Shown here piece after piece: positions 35,144 through 44,445 of a DNA stretch of 64,000 bases. The DNA comes from Fenollaria massiliensis (GTDB taxonomy: Bacteria; Bacillota; Clostridia; Tissierellales; Peptoniphilaceae): positions 62,001 through 126,000 of the forward strand of contig NZ_HG326227.1 in assembly GCF_000312505.2 (NCBI RefSeq), read 5' to 3'. A program made the position numbers and the translations under genes. Each line of letters starts with the position of its first letter. Position 1 is the stretch's first letter. Below the pieces are notes generated by a model. It was given only the letters and a program-made list of their open reading frames with translations. It did no database searches and was not told the DNA's origin.

Positions 35144-35172
35144 TTGAAAACTGTTAATCTTTGTGTTATAAT
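35144..35172 (+). promoter_or_regulatory. Promoter of the der operon
   Basis: TTGAAA (35144-35149) and TATAAT (35167-35172) with a 17-base spacer, plus an extended -10 TG at 35164-35165. AAGGAGGTG before the ATG at 35196 is a near-perfect ribosome site. Confidence 0.88.
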
Positions 35173-35195
35173 AGTTAGGATAAGGAGGTGTCTGT

Positions 35196-36509
35196 ATGAA
35201 TAGAGCTGTAGTTAGTATAGTAGGTAAACCAAATGTTGGTAAATCAACTTTATTTAATAAAATTGTTGGTAGAAGAATATCTATCACTGAAGACACACCT
35301 GGTGTAACAAGAGACAGGATTTATGCTGAAGCAAGCTGGCAGCAACACGTTTTTGATGTTATCGACACAGGAGGACTTGATCCTTTTGACGATGACAAGA
35401 TTATGTCAAACATCAGAAAGCAAGCGAACATCGCTATAGAAGCTTCTGACGTGATATTATTTATTGTTGACGGAAGAAATCCAGCGACAGCACTTGATCA
35501 TGAGATTGCAAATATATTAAGAAAATCAAATAAAAAGATAATTTTAGTTGCAAATAAGACTGAAGGCAAAAGAAAAGATGAATTTTATAATGTTTATGAA
35601 CTTGCCTTAGGCGAACCGATGTCAATATCTGCTGAGCAAGGACTTGGTATAGGAGATCTTCTTGATGAGATAATTAAGAATTTCCCTGAGGATAGAGACT
35701 TCGAAGAAAAAGAAAACTTATTAAAAGTAGCCTTTATCGGAAAGCCAAATGTTGGTAAATCATCTTTAACTAACAGAATTTTAGGTGAAGAAAGAGTTAT
35801 AGTAACTGACATCGCTGGAACTACAAGAGATGCTATCGACTCATACATCAATATCAAAGGACAAGAGTTTATGTTCATCGACACAGCCGGTCTTAGAAAA
35901 AAATCAAGAGTAGATTCATCGGTAGAAGCTTATTCACAAGTAAGAACGCTTTCAAGTGTTGATAGAGCTGATGTATGTGTATTTTTGATAGATGCTGTAG
36001 AAGGATTTACTGAACAAGACTCAAAAGTAGTAGGATATGCTCACAATCAAGGTAAAGCGATAATTATCTGTGTAAATAAATGGGACATAGTGGAAAAAGA
36101 TTCTAAGACTATGAAAACATTTACTGACAGTCTTAGAAATAACTTGCCATTCTTATCTTATGCGCCAATATTATTTATATCGGCTCTAACTGGTAAGAGG
36201 GTTGATGAACTTATTGACAAGATCATGGAAATTAATGAATCATACAGCCATAGACTTTCTACTGGTTTATTAAATGATATAATTTCTAACGCAACACTAA
36301 TCAATCAACCGCCATCTGATAAGGGCAAGAGACTTAAGATACTTTATGCAACTCAATCAGGAACTAGACCACCAGAGTTTACCATCTTTGTAAATGATAA
36401 AGAATTAACACATTTTTCATACACAAGATTTTTGGAAAATCAAATAAGAAATGTTTATCCTTTCGAGGGAACATCTATAATTATAAACTATAAGAACAGG
36501 AGCGAGTAA
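35196..36509 (+). CDS. der: Ribosome biogenesis GTPase Der (EngA)
   Basis: Der has two tandem G domains: GKPNVGKSTLFNKI with DTPGVTRDRIY first, then GKPNVGKSSLTNRI with DIAGTTRDAID second. NKWD-type G4 motifs are present (VNKWDIV in domain 2). A C-terminal KH-like domain follows. It assists 50S subunit assembly. 437 aa is normal. Its stop shares a base with the plsY start. Confidence 0.98.
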   Translation: MNRAVVSIVGKPNVGKSTLFNKIVGRRISITEDTPGVTRDRIYAEASWQQHVFDVIDTGGLDPFDDDKIMSNIRKQANIAIEASDVILFIVDGRNPATALDHEIANILRKSNKKIILVANKTEGKRKDEFYNVYELALGEPMSISAEQGLGIGDLLDEIIKNFPEDRDFEEKENLLKVAFIGKPNVGKSSLTNRILGEERVIVTDIAGTTRDAIDSYINIKGQEFMFIDTAGLRKKSRVDSSVEAYSQVRTLSSVDRADVCVFLIDAVEGFTEQDSKVVGYAHNQGKAIIICVNKWDIVEKDSKTMKTFTDSLRNNLPFLSYAPILFISALTGKRVDELIDKIMEINESYSHRLSTGLLNDIISNATLINQPPSDKGKRLKILYATQSGTRPPEFTIFVNDKELTHFSYTRFLENQIRNVYPFEGTSIIINYKNRSE

Positions 36510-37102
36510 TGAAAGGCGTATTACTAATTATCATTACTTACTTAATTGGATCAATCTCTAACTCATACATCTTAGGCAAATTATTTAAGATGAAAGACAT
36601 TAGGGATTATGGCAGCAAAAATGCCGGCGCAACAAACATGATTAGAGTTTTTGGCGCGAAGCTTGGCTTAATCACACTTTTTTTAGATGTATCTAAAGGC
36701 GTTCTAGCAGTATTTTTATCCAGATACTTTGAAGTGGATTTTGCTCAGTACATCGCTTTATTAGGAGTAGTACTTGGACATGACTTTCCATTTTATCTAA
36801 ATTTTAGTGCAGGAAAAGGCGTATCAACTACTATAGGCGGCTTATTACTTATAGACTACAAATTCGCTCTAGCAGTGATGGTATCTATGTTTTTAATAGT
36901 TTTAATTACAAAATACGTTTCATTATCATCTTTACTTATGTTCTTAGCGTTTTTCATATACACTTGGCTTAAGTTTAAAGAGATAAATTTAGCAGTTCTA
37001 ATAAGTTTTGCTGTTGCTTTAATAGGTATATTAAGGCACTCTAAGAACATAACTAGATTAATAAAAGGCGAGGAAAATAAATTATATATATTTAAAAAGT
37101 GA
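36509..37102 (+). CDS. plsY: Acyl-phosphate:glycerol-3-phosphate acyltransferase PlsY
   Basis: PlsY puts the first acyl chain on glycerol-3-phosphate. The 197-residue membrane protein has YLIGSISNSYILGK, the loop DIRDYGSKNAGATNMIR and GHDFPFYLNFSAGKGVST, which are the family's three conserved regions. It lies between der and gpsA, a common order that puts substrate supply and use together. Confidence 0.96.
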   Translation: MKGVLLIIITYLIGSISNSYILGKLFKMKDIRDYGSKNAGATNMIRVFGAKLGLITLFLDVSKGVLAVFLSRYFEVDFAQYIALLGVVLGHDFPFYLNFSAGKGVSTTIGGLLLIDYKFALAVMVSMFLIVLITKYVSLSSLLMFLAFFIYTWLKFKEINLAVLISFAVALIGILRHSKNITRLIKGEENKLYIFKK

Positions 37103-37111
37103 GGCAGAGTT

Positions 37112-38119
37112 TTGAGAATTTCAGTAATAGGTGGAGGTAGCTTCGGTTCAGCTCTAGCTATACACCTAGCAAAGAGTCAAGAAGAATTAAGTCTATACAT
37201 TAGAAATAAGGATTCTTACAATTTAATAAAAGAAACTCGAATGAACAAAAAATATTTAAAGGATGTTAAAATTCCTGAGAATATATTTTTAATTAATGAC
37301 ATAGAAGAAGCGGTTAAAGACGCTGATATCGTTGTACTTGCGGTACCTAGTCAAGAACTAAGAAATGTTTTAAAGACTATAGAAAAGTATATTGACGAAG
37401 AGAAAATTTTTGTCAATGTTAGCAAAGGTATTGAAATAAGTACGCTTAAGACTATGAGCGAAGTTTTTTATGACTTCAATCCAAAGGCAAGATTTGTTTC
37501 ACTATCTGGTCCATCACACGCAGAGGAAGTTGCTGTTGGCATACCAACAACCATTGTCAGCGCATCAAAATCTGTTTCTGATGCAGAGCTAATTCAAGAT
37601 ATATTTTCAAATGACAATCTAAGAGTTTATGTCAATGATGACCTTTTAGGTGTTGAACTTGCTGGTGCAACTAAGAACATCATTGCTCTAGGAAGCGGTA
37701 TATGTGAGGGGAGAGGCTACGGTGATAATACTAAGGCGGCTCTAATCACAAGAGGCATACATGAAATAACAAAGCTTGGGCTTGCACTTGGCGCTAAAGC
37801 ATCGACATTCTATGGACTTGCAGGTATAGGCGATTTGGTTGTTACTTGCACTAGTAGACACTCAAGAAACAAAACTTGTGGTGTATATATAGGCGAGGGA
37901 TTATCGGCAGAAGGCGCTATTGACAAGGTAGGCATGGTTGTCGAAGGCATAAAAACTACTAAATCAACTTATATGCTTAAAGAAAAATATTCGGTTGAAA
38001 TGCCTATAGTTGATATGATGTACAAGCTTTTATATGAAAACTATCCTCTAGACAGCGTTGTTGCTGAGCTTATGGGTAGACCACTAAAGCATGAGATGGA
38101 AAAATATGAAGATAGATAA
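37112..38119 (+). CDS. gpsA: Glycerol-3-phosphate dehydrogenase [NAD(P)+]
   Basis: GpsA reduces dihydroxyacetone phosphate to glycerol-3-phosphate for phospholipids. The Rossmann motif VIGGGSFGSALA opens the protein. VLAVPSQELRNVL, LSGPSHAEEVA and GATKNIIALGSGICEGRGYGDN follow, including the catalytic lysine region. The start is TTG 37112. 335 aa is normal. The gene end overlaps the next by 14 bases. Confidence 0.97.
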   Translation: MRISVIGGGSFGSALAIHLAKSQEELSLYIRNKDSYNLIKETRMNKKYLKDVKIPENIFLINDIEEAVKDADIVVLAVPSQELRNVLKTIEKYIDEEKIFVNVSKGIEISTLKTMSEVFYDFNPKARFVSLSGPSHAEEVAVGIPTTIVSASKSVSDAELIQDIFSNDNLRVYVNDDLLGVELAGATKNIIALGSGICEGRGYGDNTKAALITRGIHEITKLGLALGAKASTFYGLAGIGDLVVTCTSRHSRNKTCGVYIGEGLSAEGAIDKVGMVVEGIKTTKSTYMLKEKYSVEMPIVDMMYKLLYENYPLDSVVAELMGRPLKHEMEKYEDR

Positions 38120-39332
38120 GAAGAACGGCAAGGGCTTTTCAAGCTTTTTAGGAGCGTTAGTAGCCTTCATATTCATAATCGTAGCATTTAATACTATAAT
38201 CACATCATTTTTTAAAAAAGACGTTAAGACCGAAACACCTGTTGAAGAAGTTTTTTATAATTCTGTTGTGATGAATGCGGCATTAATCAAGACTGAAGAG
38301 GTTTATCAAGCAGGAAGACATTCTTATTTCACAACTCAAGCCAAAGAAGGCGAAAAAGTTAAGAAAGGTCTTGAGAATTTAAGCGTAACTAAGAGCGCAA
38401 ACGATGTGATTGATAAAAAATTAGCAGCAATAAATAAAAGACTTAAGGATCTTGATTATGATACATCTGATGATATTGGCTTAGATAACAAAGTGATGAC
38501 ATCAAAAATTAAGGCTTTACAGATAAGTATAAATCAAAAGAGATACGAGGATTTATCTCAAATTTTAAATAGCACTGAAGATGATGAGGATAAATACTAT
38601 GAAAGTATTAAAAATTACTCCATTGACAAGCTTTTAGAGATGAAGGATGAACTACTTATAAATAAAAGAAGCGATGCACCATCAATTAGAGTGTCAATGT
38701 CAGGTATAGTTAGTTATTTTATCGATGGACTTGAAGATAAGTACACGAACAAGAATTTTGATGCTATATTCGAAAAAGATTTACTTGAAGATAGCAAGAG
38801 CTACAGTATAAACAAAGCGCAGAGCAATGATAAGTTCAAGATATTTGATAATTTTTCTATGAATATCTTGGCCTTTTCTAACAATGAAAAACTCGAAGAT
38901 GTTAATGTAAATGATGTAGTCCTAATTGAGTGGGACTTGACTGGGACTAAAACTTATGCTAGAGTACTTAAGAAGGAAAAAGTTGATAAGACTTATAAAT
39001 TTTTATTAAATATCAGAGAGAGAATATCTGAGCTTTATAAAGATAGATTTTCTAAGATGGAAATAATTTTTGATGAGTACAAAACTTTTAAATTGCCAAA
39101 GAGTGCTTTAATTGATAAAGGTAGCGAAAAAGGGGTATATATTAAAGACATAGATAATACCATTAGATATAAAAGAGTGCTTTTAGTCGGCAGTGACAGA
39201 GATAACATATATGTGATGAGAACTGACGATAACGGGCTAATGAAGTATAAGAAGCTAAAATTTAGAAGTATAAAGTATTATGACGAAGTTGTGGTATTCC
39301 CATCGACTGTAAAGGAGGGCGACATACTATAA
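38106..39332 (+). CDS. HlyD-like membrane-anchored protein of unknown role
   Basis: A ~408-residue protein with one membrane helix near the N-terminus (FLGALVAFIFIIVAFNTII), then an extracytoplasmic region. A central coiled-coil-like part (residues ~90-190) is flanked by beta-rich segments resembling HlyD-type periplasmic adaptors. I chose ATG 38106; ATG 38091 is further inside gpsA. Clostridia and relatives often keep such a gene just before yggS and sepF. No transporter partner is adjacent, so a role in envelope or division is only inference. 413 aa if the upstream start is used. Confidence 0.7.
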   Translation: MKIDKKNGKGFSSFLGALVAFIFIIVAFNTIITSFFKKDVKTETPVEEVFYNSVVMNAALIKTEEVYQAGRHSYFTTQAKEGEKVKKGLENLSVTKSANDVIDKKLAAINKRLKDLDYDTSDDIGLDNKVMTSKIKALQISINQKRYEDLSQILNSTEDDEDKYYESIKNYSIDKLLEMKDELLINKRSDAPSIRVSMSGIVSYFIDGLEDKYTNKNFDAIFEKDLLEDSKSYSINKAQSNDKFKIFDNFSMNILAFSNNEKLEDVNVNDVVLIEWDLTGTKTYARVLKKEKVDKTYKFLLNIRERISELYKDRFSKMEIIFDEYKTFKLPKSALIDKGSEKGVYIKDIDNTIRYKRVLLVGSDRDNIYVMRTDDNGLMKYKKLKFRSIKYYDEVVVFPSTVKEGDIL

Positions 39333-40021
39333 TGAGTGTAAAAGAAAATTTAATAGATCTTTTAGAATCTATTGATAAAGAAATAGATCTTGCTGGCAGA
39401 AAAAAAGACGAAGTAAAATTACTTGCAGTTACAAAAACTGTAGATATTAATCGAATCAAAGAGATTAAAGAATTTGGTCTACACGAGATTGGCGAGAACA
39501 AAGTTCAAGAGATAGAAGAAAAGTATGATGCTTTAAAGGATGATTTCGAATTTCACATGATAGGCAGTCTTCAAAAGAATAAGATAAATAAATTACTTGG
39601 CAAGATTAAGCTGATTCATTCGCTTGACAGCCTAAGCCTTATCGAAGCGCTTGACAAGAGACTAGCAAGTAATAATATGGAATTAGACGGTTTATTGCAA
39701 GTAAATATCTCTAAAGAGGAGTCAAAGAGCGGCTTCTACAAAGATGAAGTAGAAGAAGTTTTAGAAAAAATGCAAAAGTACAAGAACCTACATATACTTG
39801 GCTTTATGACTATGGCTCCATTTACAGAGGATGAGGCTGTTGTCAGAAGCACATTTAGAGGTCTTTACGAGCTAAAAGAAAAGATGGCTAGCAAAAAATT
39901 TGACAATGTCAATTTAAAATATCTATCCATGGGTATGACGCACGATTATAAAATAGCAATACAAGAAGGCTCAAATATTTTGAGGATTGGCTCAAAGATA
40001 TTTGGCGAAAGAAATTATTAG
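39332..40021 (+). CDS. yggS: Pyridoxal-5'-phosphate homeostasis protein YggS/YlmE
   Basis: A 229-residue TIM-barrel PLP-binding protein. LLAVTKTVD holds the PLP lysine, GENKVQE follows, and FHMIGSLQKNKI, LLQVNISKEESKSGF and LSMGMTHDYKIAIQEG are diagnostic. It controls vitamin B6 pools and amino-acid balance without known catalysis. It overlaps the previous gene's TAA by one base and precedes sepF, as in many Bacillota. Confidence 0.97.
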   Translation: MSVKENLIDLLESIDKEIDLAGRKKDEVKLLAVTKTVDINRIKEIKEFGLHEIGENKVQEIEEKYDALKDDFEFHMIGSLQKNKINKLLGKIKLIHSLDSLSLIEALDKRLASNNMELDGLLQVNISKEESKSGFYKDEVEEVLEKMQKYKNLHILGFMTMAPFTEDEAVVRSTFRGLYELKEKMASKKFDNVNLKYLSMGMTHDYKIAIQEGSNILRIGSKIFGERNY

Positions 40022-40031
40022 GAGGTTTATT

Positions 40032-40477
40032 ATGGGTTTTATGGACAAAGTTAAGTATTTCTTAGGATTCGGCGATGACGATTACGATGAAGAATACTAT
40101 GACGATGAAGATGAAGTTGTAGAGGAAGAGCCACAAAAGGAAACATCTATCTTCTCAAGAAAAAAGAAAAGGAAAATGTTGTTCCTATTCAAAGAAAAAC
40201 TGGATCTATGGTGATCACAGTACAAGAACCACTTGGCTACGATGAAGCGCCACTAATTATTGACGATTTAAGATTAGGCAAGGCAGTTGTTGTTAATTTT
40301 GAACAACTAGAAGCAAGTGTAAAAAGACAAATTTTTGACTTTATCAATGGCGGCATCTACGCTATCGACGGAAGCATTCAAAAAGTGACTAGAGACATCT
40401 TTGTTTTAGCACCAAAGAACATTGCAATAGACGGCTTAAAAGATGAACTTAAAAGCAGAGGCATGTTTCCATTTTAA
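40032..40477 (+). pseudogene. sepF: Cell division protein SepF, interrupted by one frameshift
   Basis: SepF anchors FtsZ and helps Z-ring assembly. The first frame (ATG 40032, after GGAGG) encodes the amphipathic N-terminal helix MGFMDKVKYFLGFGDDD and acidic linker, then stops at 40214. The C-terminal core reads KENVVPIQRKTGSMVITVQE and onward in another frame to 40477 (IFDFINGGIYAIDGSIQKV). Adding one A within the A runs at 40160-40176 restores a single ~149-aa SepF. DivIVA is not present in the nearby division genes. A sequence error is likely, since the gene is important. Confidence 0.9.
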
Positions 40478-41250
40478 TGAATAAGTCAAAAAATTTAGAT
40501 AATATCAGTACTGAGAACAAAGAAATTGCAAGAAGGGTTATAGATCTTTGTGAGATCGTGGCAAAGACTAGGTCTATACAGTGCACAGACTTCTACAACC
40601 CTTTTGAAGTGAAGGAGATTTCTTCACTTATCAATACGTATGATACTATAAGTTTTAGCCTTATTGGGAATGAAGATTCTGAGAGTAAGGCTATTTTAAT
40701 TTATCCTGATTACATGAATGAAGTAAACGCAGCTGATTTTGTAAGCCTTATACATGTAGACAAGAAGGATTATGATATTGCTCATAAAGATGTTTTAGGC
40801 TCACTTCTTTCACTTGGCATCAAGAGAGAGAAGGTCGGTGACATAATTATTAATGACGAGGCTATATATTTTTATATTAGAAACGAAATTTTAGATTATG
40901 TTTTACTCAATTTAGAAAAGATAAAAAATTACGGAGTAGACCTTGAGGTGATTGATTTAGAAACGCCTCTAGCTCGCGCGATAGATTATGAGGAAAAGCT
41001 TGTGACGTGCGCATCAGCAAGACTTGATTTGGTATTGGCAAATGTTTATAATTTATCCAGAAGTGATGCAAAAAACGCCATAGAAGCAGGTCTTGTGAAA
41101 ATAAATTACAAGGTGACATACAAGATTAGCGAAACGCTTGATGTAGGCGACATGGTATCTATGCGTAGACGCGGACGCTTTATTGTAGGCGATTACTTGG
41201 GTCTTAGTAAAAAGGATAAACTTAAACTTGTTATAAAAATTGTAAAGTAG
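40477..41250 (+). CDS. ylmH: RNA-binding protein YlmH (S4 domain)
   Basis: A 257-residue protein with a C-terminal S4 domain (ARLDLVLANVYNLSRSDAKN, then GLVKINYKV). YlmH homologues act in ribosome rescue and affect division in streptococci. It overlaps the sepF stop by one base. The membrane protein YlmG that often sits between sepF and ylmH is absent. Confidence 0.93.
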   Translation: MNKSKNLDNISTENKEIARRVIDLCEIVAKTRSIQCTDFYNPFEVKEISSLINTYDTISFSLIGNEDSESKAILIYPDYMNEVNAADFVSLIHVDKKDYDIAHKDVLGSLLSLGIKREKVGDIIINDEAIYFYIRNEILDYVLLNLEKIKNYGVDLEVIDLETPLARAIDYEEKLVTCASARLDLVLANVYNLSRSDAKNAIEAGLVKINYKVTYKISETLDVGDMVSMRRRGRFIVGDYLGLSKKDKLKLVIKIVK

Positions 41251-41257
41251 GTGTTAT

Positions 41258-41725
41258 ATGATTTATTTTTTAATAGTGGTACTAGCGATTGCTTTGGATC
41301 AAATAACAAAGTATTTTGCTAAACTTCATTTGGATGGCAAAGCTGCCTATGAAATAATTCCAAACTTTTTTTCTTTTGATTACGTTGAGAATAGAGGCGC
41401 GGCTTTTGGCATTATGCAGGGCAAACATATATTTTTCTTTATAGTTACCTTCATTGCCATAGCAATAATTTTATATATTTTCATAACAGAGTATAAAACT
41501 CTTATGGTATATGAAAAAGTATTTCTATCCTTTTTCTTAGCAGGAATCATTGGTAATTTTATTGATAGAGCCTTTAGAGGATACGTTATTGATTTTATTT
41601 CGTTTAAGTTTGGCTCATACCAATATCCATGCTTTAACCTAGCTGATAGCTACATGTGTGTGATCATAGTTTTATTTATTGGCTACTACATTTATAGAAA
41701 GATTAAAGATAAAAAATGCAAATAA
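41258..41725 (+). CDS. lspA: Lipoprotein signal peptidase LspA
   Basis: LspA cleaves prolipoprotein signal peptides. The 155-residue membrane protein has LDQITKYF near the N-terminus and VENRGAAFGIMQ. The catalytic aspartates are in GNFIDRAFRGYVIDFI and FNLADSYM. Four membrane helices fit the family. The stop overlaps the rluD-like ATG. Confidence 0.97.
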   Translation: MIYFLIVVLAIALDQITKYFAKLHLDGKAAYEIIPNFFSFDYVENRGAAFGIMQGKHIFFFIVTFIAIAIILYIFITEYKTLMVYEKVFLSFFLAGIIGNFIDRAFRGYVIDFISFKFGSYQYPCFNLADSYMCVIIVLFIGYYIYRKIKDKKCK

Positions 41726-42630
41726 AAGAAATTAAGATAGATGATCAAGATGCTGGTCAAAGGCTAGATGCATTTTTAGCAAATTTTGATGAGAGCAAGA
41801 CGAGGTCCATGTACAAAAAGCTTATTGAAGAAGGATATGTTAGTGTTAATGACAGCCTCTCAAAACCATCATACAAAATAAATGTAGGGGACATTATTGA
41901 AATAAAAGAAAAAGAGTCAAGGCGCTTTGAAAAAGTGGCCATGGATATAAAAGTTCTCTATGAAGATGATGATATAGCTGTCATCGATAAGCCAAGAGGA
42001 CTTATAGTTCATCCTACAAATGATGACGAGCTAAGTCTTGTGAATTATTTGTTATATAGATTTGACTCACTAAGCAGCATTGATGAATCAAGGCCGGGTA
42101 TAATCCATAGGCTTGATAAGGATACTAGCGGCCTTATTATAATAGCAAAAAACAATGAAGCACATGAAAAGATGAAGGAGCTATTTAAGTCGAGAGAGAT
42201 TTATAAAGAGTACATCACCATCGCTGTGGGTACTTTTAAGGATGAAGTGACTATGGTTGATAAGGGCATTATGCGTGACCCGATTAAAAAGATCAAGATG
42301 TGTGCCTCAGATGAAGGCAAAGAAGCTCACTCCGAAATCCATTTAATTAAACAAAATGAGAATTACGCTTATTTAAGTGTAGTTATTAAAACAGGAAGAA
42401 CGCATCAAATCAGAGTTCATCTTGCTTATATTAATCATCCAGTTCTTGGCGACAAAACTTATGGATATAGAGGAAAAATAAAAATGGACGGACAAGTCTT
42501 ACATTGCAGAAAAGTAAGTTTTATCCATCCAATTACGCATAATTTAATAACAATAGAAAGTGATTTGCCAGAATATTTTAAAGAGGCACTAATCAAAACG
42601 AATTTATATAAAGCTAAAGATCTACAGTGA
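41716..42630 (+). CDS. rluD: RluD-family 23S rRNA pseudouridine synthase
   Basis: The N-terminal S4 domain (RLDAFLANFDESKTRSMYKK) leads into the catalytic domain with HRLDKDTSGLIIIAK (catalytic Asp), KTGRTHQIRVHLAYI and HPVLGDKTYG. RluD, RluC and RluA are hard to separate; RluD-like is the best fit beside lspA. The gene ends inside the convergent rqcH gene, an overlap of 17 bases with no visible terminator. Confidence 0.94.
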   Translation: MQIKEIKIDDQDAGQRLDAFLANFDESKTRSMYKKLIEEGYVSVNDSLSKPSYKINVGDIIEIKEKESRRFEKVAMDIKVLYEDDDIAVIDKPRGLIVHPTNDDELSLVNYLLYRFDSLSSIDESRPGIIHRLDKDTSGLIIIAKNNEAHEKMKELFKSREIYKEYITIAVGTFKDEVTMVDKGIMRDPIKKIKMCASDEGKEAHSEIHLIKQNENYAYLSVVIKTGRTHQIRVHLAYINHPVLGDKTYGYRGKIKMDGQVLHCRKVSFIHPITHNLITIESDLPEYFKEALIKTNLYKAKDLQ

Positions 42631-44326
42631 TGGTTTTGAAGTTCACATAATTAACGAGGCCGGTCTTACCGCTTGGATGTTTTTTAACATTCTTTCTCGT
42701 AGTGAAGTCAACATCAACCTTGTTAGAGTCTTTGGCTTTTGAATTTTTTGCGGCAATTTTAGCTGCGAAGACTAAAAGCTCATCGCTTGGGTAGCCACCT
42801 GACTTGATTACGACGTGTGATCCAGGAAAGCCTTTGACGTGCATCCATACATCGTTTTTGTCAGCGACTTTGAAAGTGATGTACTCGTTTTGCAAATTAT
42901 TCTTGCCATAATAAACTTTACTTGTATCGTCATAATCAATAGAATGTATGGCGATTTTTTTTGGTTTATTTTTTATTTTTTTATCTTTTTTAATATAATT
43001 ATTCTTTATTAACTCAAAATATATCTCATCAAGGTTCTTTACATCGTCAGTTCTGTCTATAGCGTCACTTACAAGCTCAAGATAATTTATCTCATCTTCA
43101 GTATTTTCAATTTGCTTTTCTAAAACTATCTCTCTTTGCTTCATTTTTTGATATCTCTTGTAGTATTTTTGTGCATTTTGCACAGCCGATAACTTTTGAT
43201 CAAGAGGAACCGAAATTTCATTCATATTATCATAAAAGTTTTCAAGTTTAATATCTTTTAGTCCCTTAGAAATTTTGTGTATATTTGATGAGATAAGGTC
43301 AGCGTATACCTTGTATGCCTCCCTGTTAGCACTTTCAAGCATCTCTTCTTTTTGCTTTTGTAATTTATTTTTAGCCCTCTTAAGATTTGCACTTATAGTA
43401 TGTCTCATGTTTTGTGAGCGCTGCGCTATTCTGTCTTTTTGGTCCTTTTCATAATAATATTTATCCAGAAGCTCACTTATGCTAGGAAAATTTTCTTTCT
43501 CAAGCGAAGCGTATTGATTTAGGCTGATGGCGTTGTATGCACTCTTTCTTTCGCTTAGCTTATAAATATTGAAGCTATAATTTTTTTCTTTAACTTCTTC
43601 AAAAGTTTTTATAAAAGATGAAATAAATTTATTCGCATCATTCTCATCAAGATTTTTAAGAAGATTCTTATCATCTATTGCTGCGTCGAATAATATTTTA
43701 TTCGCAATCTCAGTACTTAGGCCAAGGAAGGACCTCATTAAAAAGTCTCTTAGCTCAAGATCAGCATTATTAGTCATCATATTTTTAAGATCTTCTTCAT
43801 CAACGCTTATAGGTGAGACTCTATCAAAGACAGGAGGCCTTTCATATATAAGACCTGGCTCTATCTCTCTTTTGCTAGACATGACAGTAGAAACTCTTTT
43901 AATTGCATCAATAACCTTGTGATTTTCGTTGCAAAGAACTATGTTTGAGTACTTGCCCATGATTTCAACGACAAGATAATAAAGAGCTTCTTCATGAAAT
44001 TCATTGTAGCCACTAAAAACAAATTGTGCGGCTCTATCAAAACCAAATTGCTCGACCTTAACGAGCTTTGATCCAGATAGATTCTTTCTAAGTATCATAG
44101 AGAATAAAGGCGCTTCACTAGGATTTTCTTTACTAATCTTGCTCACATAAAAGCGCGGATTATTACTCGAAGCACTAACAAGTACTTTAAAAGAACCATC
44201 TTTGCTTCTCATATTAATCATTATCTCATCTTTTTCAGTTTGATATATCTTGTCGACCCTTGCACCGATGTAATTATTATTGAACTCATCAGTCAAGGCT
44301 CTTGTTACTATTGCGTCAAATGACAT
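42614..44326 (-). CDS. rqcH: Ribosome quality control protein RqcH (NFACT/FbpA family)
   Basis: RqcH binds stalled 50S subunits and adds C-terminal alanine tails. The NFACT-N start MSFDAIVTRALTDEF, the SSNNPRF block, a long central coiled coil (residues ~290-430) and the NFACT-R domain (VYYGKNNLQNEYITFK and DVWMHVKGFPGSHVVIK) are all in order. 570 aa is usual. It is the only minus-strand gene between 18 and 59 kb and is convergent with rluD and divergent from yicC. Confidence 0.95.
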   Translation of the reverse strand: MSFDAIVTRALTDEFNNNYIGARVDKIYQTEKDEIMINMRSKDGSFKVLVSASSNNPRFYVSKISKENPSEAPLFSMILRKNLSGSKLVKVEQFGFDRAAQFVFSGYNEFHEEALYYLVVEIMGKYSNIVLCNENHKVIDAIKRVSTVMSSKREIEPGLIYERPPVFDRVSPISVDEEDLKNMMTNNADLELRDFLMRSFLGLSTEIANKILFDAAIDDKNLLKNLDENDANKFISSFIKTFEEVKEKNYSFNIYKLSERKSAYNAISLNQYASLEKENFPSISELLDKYYYEKDQKDRIAQRSQNMRHTISANLKRAKNKLQKQKEEMLESANREAYKVYADLISSNIHKISKGLKDIKLENFYDNMNEISVPLDQKLSAVQNAQKYYKRYQKMKQREIVLEKQIENTEDEINYLELVSDAIDRTDDVKNLDEIYFELIKNNYIKKDKKIKNKPKKIAIHSIDYDDTSKVYYGKNNLQNEYITFKVADKNDVWMHVKGFPGSHVVIKSGGYPSDELLVFAAKIAAKNSKAKDSNKVDVDFTTRKNVKKHPSGKTGLVNYVNFKTITVDL

Positions 44327-44415
44327 TTAATCACTCCTTATTTATATTATATACAAAGTTACTCTATTTAAATATGAAGAATTTGTCATATTCTATATAT
44401 ATTTTTATAAATAAA

Positions 44416-44424
44416 TGGTATAAT
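44416..44424 (+). promoter_or_regulatory. Extended -10 promoter of yicC
   Basis: TGGTATAAT (TG, one base, TATAAT) lies 22 bases before the ATG at 44446. The -35 region is poor. AAGGAG follows as the ribosome site. Confidence 0.6.
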
Positions 44425-44445
44425 ATATGCATAAGGAGTGAGACT

